Assembly: GCA_038213375.1 (NCBI GenBank)
Contig: JBBQTB010000001.1
Span: 124,001 to 188,000, forward strand
Reading direction: 5' to 3'
DNA from: JAAUTT01 sp038213375
GTDB lineage: Bacteria; Bacteroidota; Bacteroidia; Bacteroidales; JAAUTT01
Length of the DNA: 64,000 bases
Each line of letters opens with the position of its first letter. The stretch's first letter is position 1. The translations under genes were made by a program, and so were the position numbers. Below the pieces are notes generated by a model that was given only the letters and a program-made list of their open reading frames with translations, searched no databases and was not told the origin of the DNA. Shown here piece by piece: positions 34,995 to 43,724 of this stretch.

Positions 34995-35816
34995 ATGATA
35001 CTTAAAAATGTTTTATTAATTACTTCCATGCTATTGGCCGGATTAGTAACCGGATGCCAAAAAGATCTGAATACCAACTCATCTTCCATGACTTCCTCAG
35101 TTGAAAAATCAGCTGTTGTTTCAAATGGTACGTCATCATTAAAAAGTTCTGTAGCGACTCAGATACCACAGAGAGCTATAAACCTTGGGGTTGCGGGCAA
35201 TTTTGTAATTCTATCAAAAACAGGAATTACCAGTGTTTATAAATCTACCATTACAGGGGATATTGGTACAAGTCCCATTACCGGCGCAGCAATGGTTGTA
35301 AATTGTACAGAAGTTACAGGGTCGGTATACTCGGTAGATGCTGCAGGTCCAGCTTGCAAAATTACTAGTGCCACCATGTTAACCTCGGCCATAAGTGATA
35401 TGCAAACCGCATACACTGATGCTGCCGGACGTTCTACACCTGATTACCTGAATTTGGGTGCCGGAAGTATTGGCGGCAAAACGCTTTTACCTGGCTTGTA
35501 TAAATGGACAAGTTCTGTTATCATTCCTACGGATGTTACAATTGAGGGCAGTGCAGACGATGTTTGGATATTTCAGGTTTCCGGAACCCTTTTTATGAGT
35601 TCAGCTGTAAGAGTTACCTTGACCGGTGGTGCACAAGCAAAGAATATTTACTGGCAGGTGGCAGGTGCCGTTACCTGCGGAACTACCAGTCATTTTGAAG
35701 GGAATATTTTAGGGCAGACAGGCATTAACTTGAAAACAGGTGCAACAATAAACGGTAGAATGCTTGCGCAAACTGCTGTTACTCTTCAAATGAATACTGT
35801 TACACAACCACAATAA
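34995..35816 (+). CDS. DUF3494 ice-binding-like lipoprotein
   Basis: 273 residues; lipobox Cys21 (LVTGCQKD). A serine/threonine-rich linker (residues 25-60) takes the place of the Ig repeats. The DUF3494 domain follows: NLGVAGNFVILSKTGITSV, TGDIGTSPITGAAM, GGKTLLPGLYKW, DVWIFQVSGTLFMSS, YWQVAGAVTCGTTSHFEG and GRMLAQTAVTLQ. It is closest to the DUF3494 parts of genes 1 and 2. It lies where a second copy of the 33901 gene would be expected in the duplicated block, so it probably replaced the front of that copy. Driven by operator copy 7, with its own terminator. Confidence 0.9.
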   Translation: MILKNVLLITSMLLAGLVTGCQKDLNTNSSSMTSSVEKSAVVSNGTSSLKSSVATQIPQRAINLGVAGNFVILSKTGITSVYKSTITGDIGTSPITGAAMVVNCTEVTGSVYSVDAAGPACKITSATMLTSAISDMQTAYTDAAGRSTPDYLNLGAGSIGGKTLLPGLYKWTSSVIIPTDVTIEGSADDVWIFQVSGTLFMSSAVRVTLTGGAQAKNIYWQVAGAVTCGTTSHFEGNILGQTGINLKTGATINGRMLAQTAVTLQMNTVTQPQ

Positions 35817-35837
35817 ATTTTACAAAATCAATATCCC

Positions 35838-35870
35838 AAAGAGGCGATCCCATCGGGTCGCCTCTTTTTT
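35838..35870 (+). terminator. terminator of ice-binding-like gene 4
   Basis: AAAGAGGCGATCCC and GGGTCGCCTCTTT pair around ATC, followed by more T. It starts 22 bp after the stop codon. Confidence 0.9.
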
Positions 35871-35923
35871 ATGAATTAAATTGATAACTGCGCCGCCAGA
35901 AGCGGAAAATAAAAAAATAAAAA

Positions 35924-36322
35924 CCGGACGAACTTCTACCGAGATAGTTACATTATCGGGAAATATAGGAGGACTTACACTTTCTCCACGTCTTTATAAA
36001 TCAACTTCGTCGCTGGCCATCTCATCTGGCGACCTTACGTTTGATGCAAAGGGAAATGCGGATGCTAACTTCATTATACAGATAGCATATTCACTCATAA
36101 CTACATCGGGATGTAAAGTTATTCTCAAAGGAAGCGTTTTGGTATCTAACATCTTTTGGCAAGTAGGTTCTTCTGCTACTTTTTGGAACGACATCTGTTT
36201 TTAAAGGAACGGTTTTTGCAATGCAATCCATCACTTTTAATACTAGGGCTACACTTGATGGCAGAGCATTAACAAGAACCGCTGCTATTACAATGGCTGG
36301 AAATACTATTGTGAAACAATAA
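35924..36322 (+). pseudogene. truncated and frameshifted copy of the 33901 DUF3494 gene
   Basis: From CCGGACGAACTTCTACC at 35924 the sequence follows 34247-34644 closely to the stop. The 5' 346 bp, including signal peptide and start, are missing. One extra T in a T-run near 36184 shifts the frame, and point changes such as R to C (GCKVIL) have accumulated. It lies directly upstream of operator copy 8 and has no promoter of its own. Confidence 0.9.
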
Positions 36323-36326
36323 AAAT

Positions 36327-36392
36327 GTGTGAATGATGTAAATTATAACAAAAGTTGTGTAACACTTATTAATTTAGAAGTGTTCAACTTTG
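36327..36392 (+). promoter_or_regulatory. stress-regulon operator copy 8 and its promoter
   Basis: 37-bp element at 36327-36363 with ATGTAAA at 36336 and GTGTAAC at 36357; TTTG at 36389, 25 bp later. The CsbD-like start codon follows after 38 bp. The mla genes downstream may be read from here too. Confidence 0.85.
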
Positions 36393-36430
36393 TTATATAA
36401 TATGTACTTAACAATTTAAAATTAAACGAA

Positions 36431-36619
36431 ATGCCAAATATAACTGAACTTAAGGGAAACTGGAATGAACAAAAAGGCAAACTCAAAAAGAAATTTGCAA
36501 TACTTACAGAAAATAATTTAATGTATGATGAAGGCAAGAAAGACGAAATGCTTGGAAAATTACAAATTAAATTGGGAAAGACCAAAGATCAATTGCATGA
36601 TATATTAGGAGCGTTTTAA
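36431..36619 (+). CDS. CsbD-like general stress protein (second of three)
   Basis: 62 residues: ELKGNWNEQKGKLKKKFAIL, then T-E-NNLMYDEGKKDEMLGKLQIK, then LGKTKDQLHDIL. All parts of the CsbD pattern are present (W-N-x-x-K-G-K, L-T, EGK, LQ, LGKT). Strongly similar to the proteins at 21330 and 53799. It is behind operator copy 8 and 43 bp before the MlaE-like gene. The truncated start at 34754 is a dead copy of this gene. Confidence 0.82.
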   Translation: MPNITELKGNWNEQKGKLKKKFAILTENNLMYDEGKKDEMLGKLQIKLGKTKDQLHDILGAF

Positions 36620-36662
36620 CTACAATTTAATATAAAAAGTCACCATTTAACGGTATACGTTA

Positions 36663-37550
36663 ATGGGGACTTTTTTAAAATTATTCTGTTTTGTAAGTTT
36701 TACCATGAAAAAAATTACGTCAGTTAGAAAAGTAATCCCAAACTTAAAGGATTTAACTCAGCAAACAATAAGGCTAAGCGAAAAAACTCTTCAAAAAACC
36801 GAGAATGCAGCTAATTTTTTAACAGATATTGCGGATGTTTTTATATTTATATCGATCACGATTAAGGCTACGTTTTCCCGCGATTTTGAATTCAAAGAAT
36901 TTTTACGGCAATGTTTTCAAATTGGGTATAAGTCGTTACCTCTAATATCAGTCACAGGAACCATAATGGGCTTGGTTCTTACGATTCAATCTCGCCCTGT
37001 ACTGGTTAATTTTGGTGCAGTATCAATGCTTCCCGGTATGGTAGCAGTGTCTCTGATTAGAGAAATGGGTCCTGTTATAACGGCTTTGATATGTGCCGGA
37101 AAAATTGGTTCGGGAATGGGAGCAGAATTAGGTTCTATGAAAGTGACCGAACAAATTGATGCCATGGAAGTATCTTCCACTAACCCTATTCGGTTTTTGG
37201 TTGTTACAAGAGTATTAGCAGCAACACTAATGATACCAATACTAGTTATATATGCTGATGGTCTTGGCATTTTAGGAAGTTGGGCTGGCGCAAATTTAAA
37301 AGGTGATGTAACATTTGGTTTGTTTTTTTCGCAGGCATTTAGACATGTTGCCTTTATTGATTTTTTACCAGCTGTTGTTAAATCGTTCTTCTTTGGAGCG
37401 GTAATTGGTTTAATAGGATGTTATAAAGGTTATACGGCGGGGCGTGGGACAGAAAGTGTGGGTATTGCAGCTAATTCAGCCGTGGTGTTAGCCTCTCTGC
37501 TAGTGTTGATTACAGATATGATTGCAGTGCAAATAACCGATATGCTTTAG
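36663..37550 (+). CDS. mlaE: MlaE-family ABC transporter permease (lipid transport)
   Basis: 295 residues from ATG 36663; ATG 36705 (MKKITSVRKVI) is an alternative that removes a short hydrophobic lead. Permease motifs: GTIMGLVLTIQ, MVAVSLIREMGPVITALICAGKIGSG, MGAELGSMKVTEQIDAMEV, and GCYKGYTAGRGTESVG near the end. MlaE permeases with MlaF and MlaD move phospholipids between inner and outer membranes. The three genes are in order here, so the core transporter is complete; periplasmic MlaC- and OM MlaA-like genes are not visible. The CsbD gene upstream suggests stress control. Confidence 0.92.
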   Translation: MGTFLKLFCFVSFTMKKITSVRKVIPNLKDLTQQTIRLSEKTLQKTENAANFLTDIADVFIFISITIKATFSRDFEFKEFLRQCFQIGYKSLPLISVTGTIMGLVLTIQSRPVLVNFGAVSMLPGMVAVSLIREMGPVITALICAGKIGSGMGAELGSMKVTEQIDAMEVSSTNPIRFLVVTRVLAATLMIPILVIYADGLGILGSWAGANLKGDVTFGLFFSQAFRHVAFIDFLPAVVKSFFFGAVIGLIGCYKGYTAGRGTESVGIAANSAVVLASLLVLITDMIAVQITDML

Positions 37551-37581
37551 AAAAGTTGTAAGTAGAATACAAAATTTAAAA

Positions 37582-38361
37582 ATGATGAATGATACCAAAC
37601 CAATAACTATTTCTGCAACCAAGACAAGGAGCAATGACCCGGTTATTGAAATAATTAACCTTAAAAAATCATTTGGCAAACAAGAAGTATTAAAAAACAT
37701 GTCGTTACAACTTTTTAACGGCGAAAATCTTGTAGTGCTTGGCAAATCAGGCACTGGAAAATCCGTTTTGATTAAATGTATTGTTCGTTTATTAAATCCC
37801 GATGAAGGAAAAATAATTGTACTTGGGGAAGATATGAATACATTAGATACTAATGGTTTAGGTGAGTTGAGAAAAAAAATTGGTTTTCTTTTTCAGAGTG
37901 GCGCTTTGTATGATTCCATGACCGTAAAACAAAACCTGGAATTTCCTTTGCGAAGAATAAAAAAGAACCTTACTCAAAAAGAAATAGACGAAAAAGTAAA
38001 GGAAGCATTGGAAAATGTGGGCTTATCTGATACCATAAATAAAATGCCATCGCAACTATCTGGCGGAATGCGTAAGAGGATAAGCCTTGCACGTACCATT
38101 GTTGTTGACCCGTTGATTATGCTGTATGATGAACCTACTACAGGGCTTGACCCGATTACATCAGATGAAATAAGCATGCTTATAAATGATGTTCAAAAAA
38201 AATATAAAACTTCTTCTATTATCATCACACATGATATAGAATGTGCACGTTCTACAGCAAACCGGGTTATTATGTTACAAGGGGGTGAAGTATATCAGGA
38301 AGGGAAATTAGAAAAGTTTGAAAAGTCAACAGACCCAATCATTAAATCTTTCTTTAAATAG
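37582..38361 (+). CDS. mlaF: MlaF-family ABC transporter ATPase
   Basis: 259 residues. Walker A GKSGTGKS, Q-loop FLFQSGALYDSM, ABC signature LSGGM, Walker B IMLYDEPTTGLDP and the switch histidine in IITHD are all intact, so it should hydrolyse ATP. FQSGALYDSMTVKQN is characteristic of MlaF-type enzymes. It lies 31 bp after the permease gene and 45 bp before the MlaD gene. Confidence 0.93.
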   Translation: MMNDTKPITISATKTRSNDPVIEIINLKKSFGKQEVLKNMSLQLFNGENLVVLGKSGTGKSVLIKCIVRLLNPDEGKIIVLGEDMNTLDTNGLGELRKKIGFLFQSGALYDSMTVKQNLEFPLRRIKKNLTQKEIDEKVKEALENVGLSDTINKMPSQLSGGMRKRISLARTIVVDPLIMLYDEPTTGLDPITSDEISMLINDVQKKYKTSSIIITHDIECARSTANRVIMLQGGEVYQEGKLEKFEKSTDPIIKSFFK

Positions 38362-38406
38362 ATCGATATTCTTAATACTACATATTTATTACTTAATATT
38401 TCAAAA

Positions 38407-39150
38407 ATGGATACTCAATCACAAAAATTTAAAGTACGATTAGGTCTTTTTGTGGCAGGTGGTATGGCACTGTTTATCATTGCCATTCTAATCATCGGGA
38501 AACAAAAAAATTTATTTAATCCCGTTTTTAAACTCTCTTGCACCTTTTATAAAGTAAGCGGTTTGCAAGTCGGAAATAATATTCGATTCTCAGGAATTAA
38601 TGTTGGTACAATCGACGATATCAACATTATTAACGATTCTACTGTTAAAGTAGATATGTCAATTAGAAAAGAAGTGAAGCAGTTTATTAAATCGGACAGT
38701 AAAGTGACAATAGGGTCTGCAGGTCTTATTGGAGATAAACTTTTAGTAATTACTCAAGGAAGCTCCGGTGCGCCTCCTGCAAAAGAGGGCCAACAGCTTT
38801 TATCATCTGAACCTGTAGAAATAGATGCCATTATGGCAAGTTTGCTGATAACTGCTGGTAATGTCGAAATTATTTCGCAACAATTTGCCGAGATTATGAT
38901 TAAAATAAACAAAGGAAAAGGAACACTTGGCCGGTTAATTCAGGACACTACCATTGCACAAAATTTTAATCAGACCATGCTTAACCTTAAAAAAAGTTCA
39001 AAAGGCTTAGATGAAAATATGGAAGCCGCCAAACATAATTTCTTGTTGAAAGGCTATTTTAATAAAAGGGCAAAAGCTGCAGAAAAAAAGAAGGAGGATG
39101 CAGAAAAAAAGAGGTTAGAAGAACAAAAATTAATTGATACAAAAAAATAA
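38407..39150 (+). CDS. mlaD: MlaD/MCE-domain lipid transport protein
   Basis: 247 residues. One N-terminal transmembrane helix (15-32) followed by an MCE domain: YKVSGLQVGNNIRFSGINVG, KSDSKVTIGSAGLIGDKLLVI. A helical region with GTLGRLIQDTTIAQNFNQTM follows, then a charged Lys/Glu tail (KRAKAAEKKKEDAEKKRLEE). MCE proteins form hexameric tunnels that guide lipids through the periplasm and dock on MlaE. The tail is longer and more charged than in enterobacterial MlaD. Confidence 0.92.
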   Translation: MDTQSQKFKVRLGLFVAGGMALFIIAILIIGKQKNLFNPVFKLSCTFYKVSGLQVGNNIRFSGINVGTIDDINIINDSTVKVDMSIRKEVKQFIKSDSKVTIGSAGLIGDKLLVITQGSSGAPPAKEGQQLLSSEPVEIDAIMASLLITAGNVEIISQQFAEIMIKINKGKGTLGRLIQDTTIAQNFNQTMLNLKKSSKGLDENMEAAKHNFLLKGYFNKRAKAAEKKKEDAEKKRLEEQKLIDTKK

Positions 39151-39258
39151 TTAAAATAACTATTATTTACCACATGGTACTGCGTCGTTTATATCCTATG
39201 AGACTATGAAGTGTTTTAAGTTCTCAACCTGTTTAAAGCTTTATTATTCACCTTTTTA

Positions 39259-41145
39259 GTGAGACCGCTAATGCTAAGTGTCTATGTGGCTTGTAATCAT
39301 TTAAATACAGCTGGACAAGTGGTTATAAAATGTTTTATTATATTTATTATTTTATTTTTAACATGCGAATTTGGATTTGGTCAACCTCCTCCAGCCAAAA
39401 CAGATTCAACAAAATTTTATAAGAATATTGAATCCTATTCAAAACGTTCAAAGTTTATGAAGTTTGCATACAGTTTGATTTTTAAACCTGTTGATGCTAG
39501 CCCACCCAATAAAAAAGTAAACAAGAAACTGTTAAAAAAACAAAATATCGACTTTGAAGGAAAAACTATAAGACATATTAATATTGAAACGTTAGCCCCC
39601 TTTGGTTATTCAATAACCGACGCTACTGCAGTGCCTAAAGATTTTTTTTCTAATATCGGAAATAAGTTGCATGTTAAAACACAACATATAACAATTAGAA
39701 ACCTTTTACTTATTCGTGAAAATCAATCATTTGATTCGTTGCTTGTTAAAGAATCTGAAAGATTAATACGCAGAAGTGGGTATGTTCGTGATGTTTCATT
39801 TTTTGTTAAATCAACTTCAAAAAAATCCGACTCTGTTGATATTGTCATTCGAGAATTAGATAATTGGAGTATTATTCCTAAAATGGATGCTTCCACTTCT
39901 CACCTCAAAATTAATTTAAATGATAAAAACTTTATAGGGTTGGGGCATGAATCTCAAAATGAGTTTTCCTGGTATACTAGTACCGGGAATTTTGCGTATA
40001 ATGCAAGTTACATTATCCCCAATTTCCGCAATACTTTTGTTAACTCAACAATACATATTGACAAGGACCAATTGGGCAATTCTAGCAGAAATTTTGCTGT
40101 CGACCGTCCGTTTTTTTCACCTTTTGCAAAATGGGCGGCAGGTGTGAATTTTACACATCAATTTCGAAATGACTACATTCACGTCAACGATACGCTTATA
40201 GAACCACAAAGATTTAAATTTAATTCACAAGATTATTGGGTAGGAAACGCTATCAGGATATTCAAAGGCAATACAGAAAATCATCGTACAACCAATTTTA
40301 TTTCGGCCTTTCGTTTTTTAAGGATTCGCTATCTCGAAAGACCAATTGAAATATATGACCCACAACATTTTTATGGTAATGAAAACTTTTACATGGTAAG
40401 CTTAGGAATCTCCGCAAGGAAATATGTTCAGGATAATTATATTTTTAATTATGGTATTACAGAAGATGTTCCTATTGGAAAGGTCTATAGTCTGACTGGT
40501 GGATATCAAATAAAAAATAATTCAGAACGGCTATATTTAGGCATGCGGTTTTCCTTTGGCAATTATAATGATTGGGGTTACCTGAGTTCCAACTTTGAAT
40601 ACGGAACTTTCTTTCGTACTTCACATACAGAACAGGGTGTATTTACCATAGGAGTAAATTATTTTACCGGATTATTTGAAATCGGTGACTGGAAATTCCG
40701 ACAATTTATAAAACCTCAGCTTACTATTGGCTTAAATCGGTTCTATTATGATAGCTTAACTTTGAGAAATGGTTATGGTCTTATAGGATTTAACAGCGTT
40801 GCATTGACTGGTACAAAACGTTTATTATTTACATTACAAACACAATCGTATGCCCCATGGAATTTTATAGGATTTCGATTTGGCCCCTACTTTATTTATT
40901 CTCTTGGCATGCTTGGCGATGAAGCATCAGGATTTAAAAAAAGCAGAGTATATTCACAAATAGGTCTGGGAGTTCTAATAAAAAATGAAAAATTGGTATT
41001 TAATACATTCCAAATTTCTATTGCATTCTATCCTTTAATCCCCGGGAGTGGAAAAAATATTTTAAAAATTAATCCATTTAGAACAACCGATTTTGGCTTT
41101 CGCGATTTTGAAATTGGAAAGCCGGCAACGGTACTATTTCAATAA
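39259..41145 (+). CDS. BamA/TamA-like outer-membrane protein with POTRA-like region
   Basis: 628 residues if read from GTG 39259. ATG 39271 or GTG 39319 are possible; the last gives the most compact signal peptide (VVIKCFIIFIILFLTCEFGFGQ). Residues about 95-210 look like one or two POTRA units (GKTIRHINIETLAPFGYS, HITIRNLLLIRENQSFDS, RRSGYVRDVSFFV). The C-terminal 380 residues are outer-membrane strands, ending YPLIPGSGKNILKINPFRTT and an aromatic-terminated last strand. It resembles the short Omp85-type proteins of Bacteroidota. Placed behind mlaEFD, it could be an outer-membrane partner, but that is inference. Confidence 0.7.
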   Translation: MRPLMLSVYVACNHLNTAGQVVIKCFIIFIILFLTCEFGFGQPPPAKTDSTKFYKNIESYSKRSKFMKFAYSLIFKPVDASPPNKKVNKKLLKKQNIDFEGKTIRHINIETLAPFGYSITDATAVPKDFFSNIGNKLHVKTQHITIRNLLLIRENQSFDSLLVKESERLIRRSGYVRDVSFFVKSTSKKSDSVDIVIRELDNWSIIPKMDASTSHLKINLNDKNFIGLGHESQNEFSWYTSTGNFAYNASYIIPNFRNTFVNSTIHIDKDQLGNSSRNFAVDRPFFSPFAKWAAGVNFTHQFRNDYIHVNDTLIEPQRFKFNSQDYWVGNAIRIFKGNTENHRTTNFISAFRFLRIRYLERPIEIYDPQHFYGNENFYMVSLGISARKYVQDNYIFNYGITEDVPIGKVYSLTGGYQIKNNSERLYLGMRFSFGNYNDWGYLSSNFEYGTFFRTSHTEQGVFTIGVNYFTGLFEIGDWKFRQFIKPQLTIGLNRFYYDSLTLRNGYGLIGFNSVALTGTKRLLFTLQTQSYAPWNFIGFRFGPYFIYSLGMLGDEASGFKKSRVYSQIGLGVLIKNEKLVFNTFQISIAFYPLIPGSGKNILKINPFRTTDFGFRDFEIGKPATVLFQ

Positions 41146-41259
41146 TGGAAATAAGCAGTATTTGTTTTTTAAATAGGTATTTAGGTTGAGTTTAGGTGAG
41201 TTATAAACAAATTCCAATTGCCCTGAAAAATAAATTACAACTAAAAACTTACAACTTAT

Positions 41260-42171
41260 ATGGATGCTTTGCAAATAAAAGATATGATAAAAAAAACGGG
41301 TTATCTCTTCAAAGATACCCTTAATGAGTTTATTGACGATAATGGCATGAAACTGGGTGCGGCATTGTCATATTATACTATTTTTTCTTTGCCCCCATTG
41401 CTTATCATCATTATATCCCTGAGTGGAATATTTTTTGGCGCCGATGCAGTTAGGGGCGAAATATTTGGTCAGATTAACGGATTGGTGGGCAATGATGCTG
41501 CCTTGCAAATACAGGAAACAATTAAAAATGTAAAACTTTCAAGTAGCAATACGTTTGCAACAACATTAGGTATCATCATTTTAATCATAGGAGCATCGGG
41601 TGTGTTTGCTGAAATTCAGGATTCTATAAACTATATATGGGGTATAAAAGCAAAGCCTAAACGAGGATTTATTAAATTTTTGTATAATCGCCTCATGTCA
41701 TTTTCAATGATTGGTTCCGTTGGATTTTTATTAATGGTTAGTTTAATCATAAATTCTATTGTTGGGATTCTTAGCAAACGTTTGGCAATCATGTTTCCGC
41801 AGGACACCATTTTATTGTTTTATGCCGTTAATATATTCATTGTTTTCATTATTATAACACTTCTATTCATCATTATCTTCAAAACACTGCCTGATGGGAA
41901 AATTGCACTCCGCGATTGTGTCATTGGTGCATCTTTTACAGCCTTTCTTTTTATGATTGGCAAATTTGCCATCGGTTTTTACCTCGGAACTTATAACATT
42001 GCTTCTATCTATGGCGCAGCTGGCTCTATAATTTTAATTCTTGCCTGGGTGTATTATTCAGCTATCATACTCTATTTTGGCGCCGAATTTACTAAAGTAT
42101 ATGCCAATACGCATGGGAAGAAGATAATTCCAAACGAATATTCCGTTCAAATAAAAAAACAAATTAATTGA
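41260..42171 (+). CDS. YihY/BrkB family inner-membrane protein
   Basis: 303 residues, about six transmembrane helices. Diagnostic stretches are GAALSYYTIFSLPPLLIIII near the N-terminus, NYIWGIKAKPKRGFIKFLYNRL in the middle, FKTLPDGKIALRDCVIGASF and YGAAGSIILILAWVYYSAIILYFGAEFTKVYA towards the C-terminus. BrkB/YihY proteins are membrane proteins of uncertain role, once misannotated as RNase BN. It ends the run of envelope genes before operator copy 9. Confidence 0.92.
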   Translation: MDALQIKDMIKKTGYLFKDTLNEFIDDNGMKLGAALSYYTIFSLPPLLIIIISLSGIFFGADAVRGEIFGQINGLVGNDAALQIQETIKNVKLSSSNTFATTLGIIILIIGASGVFAEIQDSINYIWGIKAKPKRGFIKFLYNRLMSFSMIGSVGFLLMVSLIINSIVGILSKRLAIMFPQDTILLFYAVNIFIVFIIITLLFIIIFKTLPDGKIALRDCVIGASFTAFLFMIGKFAIGFYLGTYNIASIYGAAGSIILILAWVYYSAIILYFGAEFTKVYANTHGKKIIPNEYSVQIKKQIN

Positions 42172-42197
42172 GAAATTCTTTTACTTTCTTTTCAAAC

Positions 42198-42262
42198 GTG
42201 TGAATTATGTAACTTATTTCCAAAGTTATGTAACATATGCTGAATTCAAATTAACAACTTTA
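42198..42262 (+). promoter_or_regulatory. stress-regulon operator copy 9 and its promoter
   Basis: 37-bp element at 42198-42234 with ATGTAAC at both 42207 and 42228, the best match to the consensus in the window. TTTA at 42259 replaces TTTG, 24 bp downstream. The next start codon is 89 bp further, so this leader is longer than in the other copies. Confidence 0.8.
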
Positions 42263-42351
42263 CTAAGCAAAAAATCAGTTAAAATTCAAACAAAATATCA
42301 AAAAAATACAATTACCAAACCGGATTTGGATAACCCATAAAATAAAAAAAT

Positions 42352-42741
42352 ATGTTTAATAGAATGGTTGTGCAACGGGCACTAGAAAGAAGTTGGGCAT
42401 TGGATACCAATCCCTGCTGGACTTCAGAGAATCCACCAGATAGTCAAGGAAGTGTAACGTCCCTTCTAATTTATGACATTTTTGGTGGTGAAATTTTGAA
42501 AACGCATAAGAAAAAAGGTTGGCATTTTTATAACCGTATTGATGGTGAACGTATAGATTTTACGATATCGGAAATGAGCAAATCCTCTGATGATTATCGC
42601 TTCGAAGATGTTCCTTCCAATCCCGACGAGACGTATAAATATTTTGAGCAGGAGGAATATTCAACCCTTTTTATGAGGTTCATCAGAGCTTATGAAGAAA
42701 CTGTAGGACATGAAAAATATCAACCCGGACTTGCATATTGA
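42352..42741 (+). CDS. YunG-like protein
   Basis: 129 residues, no signal peptide. The order RSWALDTNPCW, SENPPDSQGSVTSLLIYDIFGGEI, HFYNRIDGERIDFT follows the YunG family (W-x-x-D-T, NP-x-x-GQC-x-V-T, GG-x-I, H-Y-N-x-I-x-G, D-x-T). As I recall the family, a Cys normally follows the Gln; here it is Gly-Ser (SQGSV), so a catalytic role through that Cys would be lost. Function of YunG is unknown. It is first behind operator copy 9 and may be co-transcribed with the OmpA twins. Confidence 0.7.
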   Translation: MFNRMVVQRALERSWALDTNPCWTSENPPDSQGSVTSLLIYDIFGGEILKTHKKKGWHFYNRIDGERIDFTISEMSKSSDDYRFEDVPSNPDETYKYFEQEEYSTLFMRFIRAYEETVGHEKYQPGLAY

Positions 42742-42848
42742 GGGCTTATTAAGCTTTAAGTACTGTTCGAAGAATATTGAAAATAGAATTACAAATCATC
42801 TCAAAAATCAAACTTGTATTAACTGTAATAATTACTAAAAAAATACAC

Positions 42849-43667
42849 ATGAAAAATTCACTTCGCATTATCGCATTCTTACCCTTGATCATTAGCTTTA
42901 TATTTACTTCATGCGGGCCCAGTAAAAAGTTTGTAGTTATGGAAACCAAAGTTCATAGGCTTCAAAGGGACAGTGCCAATACTCATAATCAATTAAATGA
43001 TTGTAATTCGCAGGTGAAAAATCTAAAAGGTGAAAAAGCATCGTTACAGAGCGATAAAACATCACTACAAAATGAAAATACATCGGTTCAAAATGATTTG
43101 AATACATTATCAAATGAATCAAAAATGACTATTGCCGATCAGGCGAAACGGTTAAAAACATTTCAGGATATGATTCAATCACAAAAGGATGTAATGACAA
43201 AGCTTAAAAATTCAATAGCTGATGCACTGATGAATTATAAAACGGATGAACTATACGTATACTATAAGGACGGAAATGTTTATGTTTCTCTTGAAGAAAA
43301 ATTGCTTTTCAAATCAGGCAGCGATGTGGTTGATCCTAAAGGTAAAGAAGCACTAAAATCTCTTTCCAAAGTGCTCAATAACACTAAGGACATTACTGTG
43401 ATGATTGAAGGCCATACGGATAATGTTCCCATTAAAACAAACCTTTTTAAAGATAATTGGGATCTCAGCACAGCAAGAGCCATATCTATTGTGCGTATTT
43501 TAACCAAAGACAATGGCTTTGATTCGAGTCGTATCACGGCCTCAGGCAGAAGCGAATTTCACCCGGTAAAACCAAATGAAACAAATGAAGGACGTGCCGG
43601 CAACCGAAGAACTGAAGTTATTTTATCCCCAGATTTGAGAGAGCTTTATAAACTCATTTATCAATAG
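42849..43667 (+). CDS. OmpA-family peptidoglycan-binding lipoprotein (copy 1)
   Basis: 272 residues from the ATG at 42849, chosen because it starts a lipoprotein signal (SFIFTSCGPSKKF, Cys21); upstream in-frame codons are not needed. Residues 30-125 are coiled coil (repeated LQ-x-[DE]-N/K-T-S-[LV]). The C-terminal 120 residues are an OmpA domain: LLFKSGSDVVDPKGKEAL, IEGHTDNVPIKT, NWDLSTARAISIVRIL, RITASGRSEFHP, NRRTEVILSPD. It would tie the outer membrane to peptidoglycan. The next gene is a same-length duplicate. Confidence 0.9.
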   Translation: MKNSLRIIAFLPLIISFIFTSCGPSKKFVVMETKVHRLQRDSANTHNQLNDCNSQVKNLKGEKASLQSDKTSLQNENTSVQNDLNTLSNESKMTIADQAKRLKTFQDMIQSQKDVMTKLKNSIADALMNYKTDELYVYYKDGNVYVSLEEKLLFKSGSDVVDPKGKEALKSLSKVLNNTKDITVMIEGHTDNVPIKTNLFKDNWDLSTARAISIVRILTKDNGFDSSRITASGRSEFHPVKPNETNEGRAGNRRTEVILSPDLRELYKLIYQ

Positions 43668-43724
43668 ATAAAACCCGTAAAGCTTTTCAATATAATATTA
43701 TTTTTAATTCCTTAAAAAAATAAA

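Noticed and set aside
35881..36204. An independent 107-residue DUF3494 protein.
   Set aside because: It lacks start, signal peptide and promoter, and breaks off at a one-base insertion; it is a duplicate fragment of the 33901 gene.
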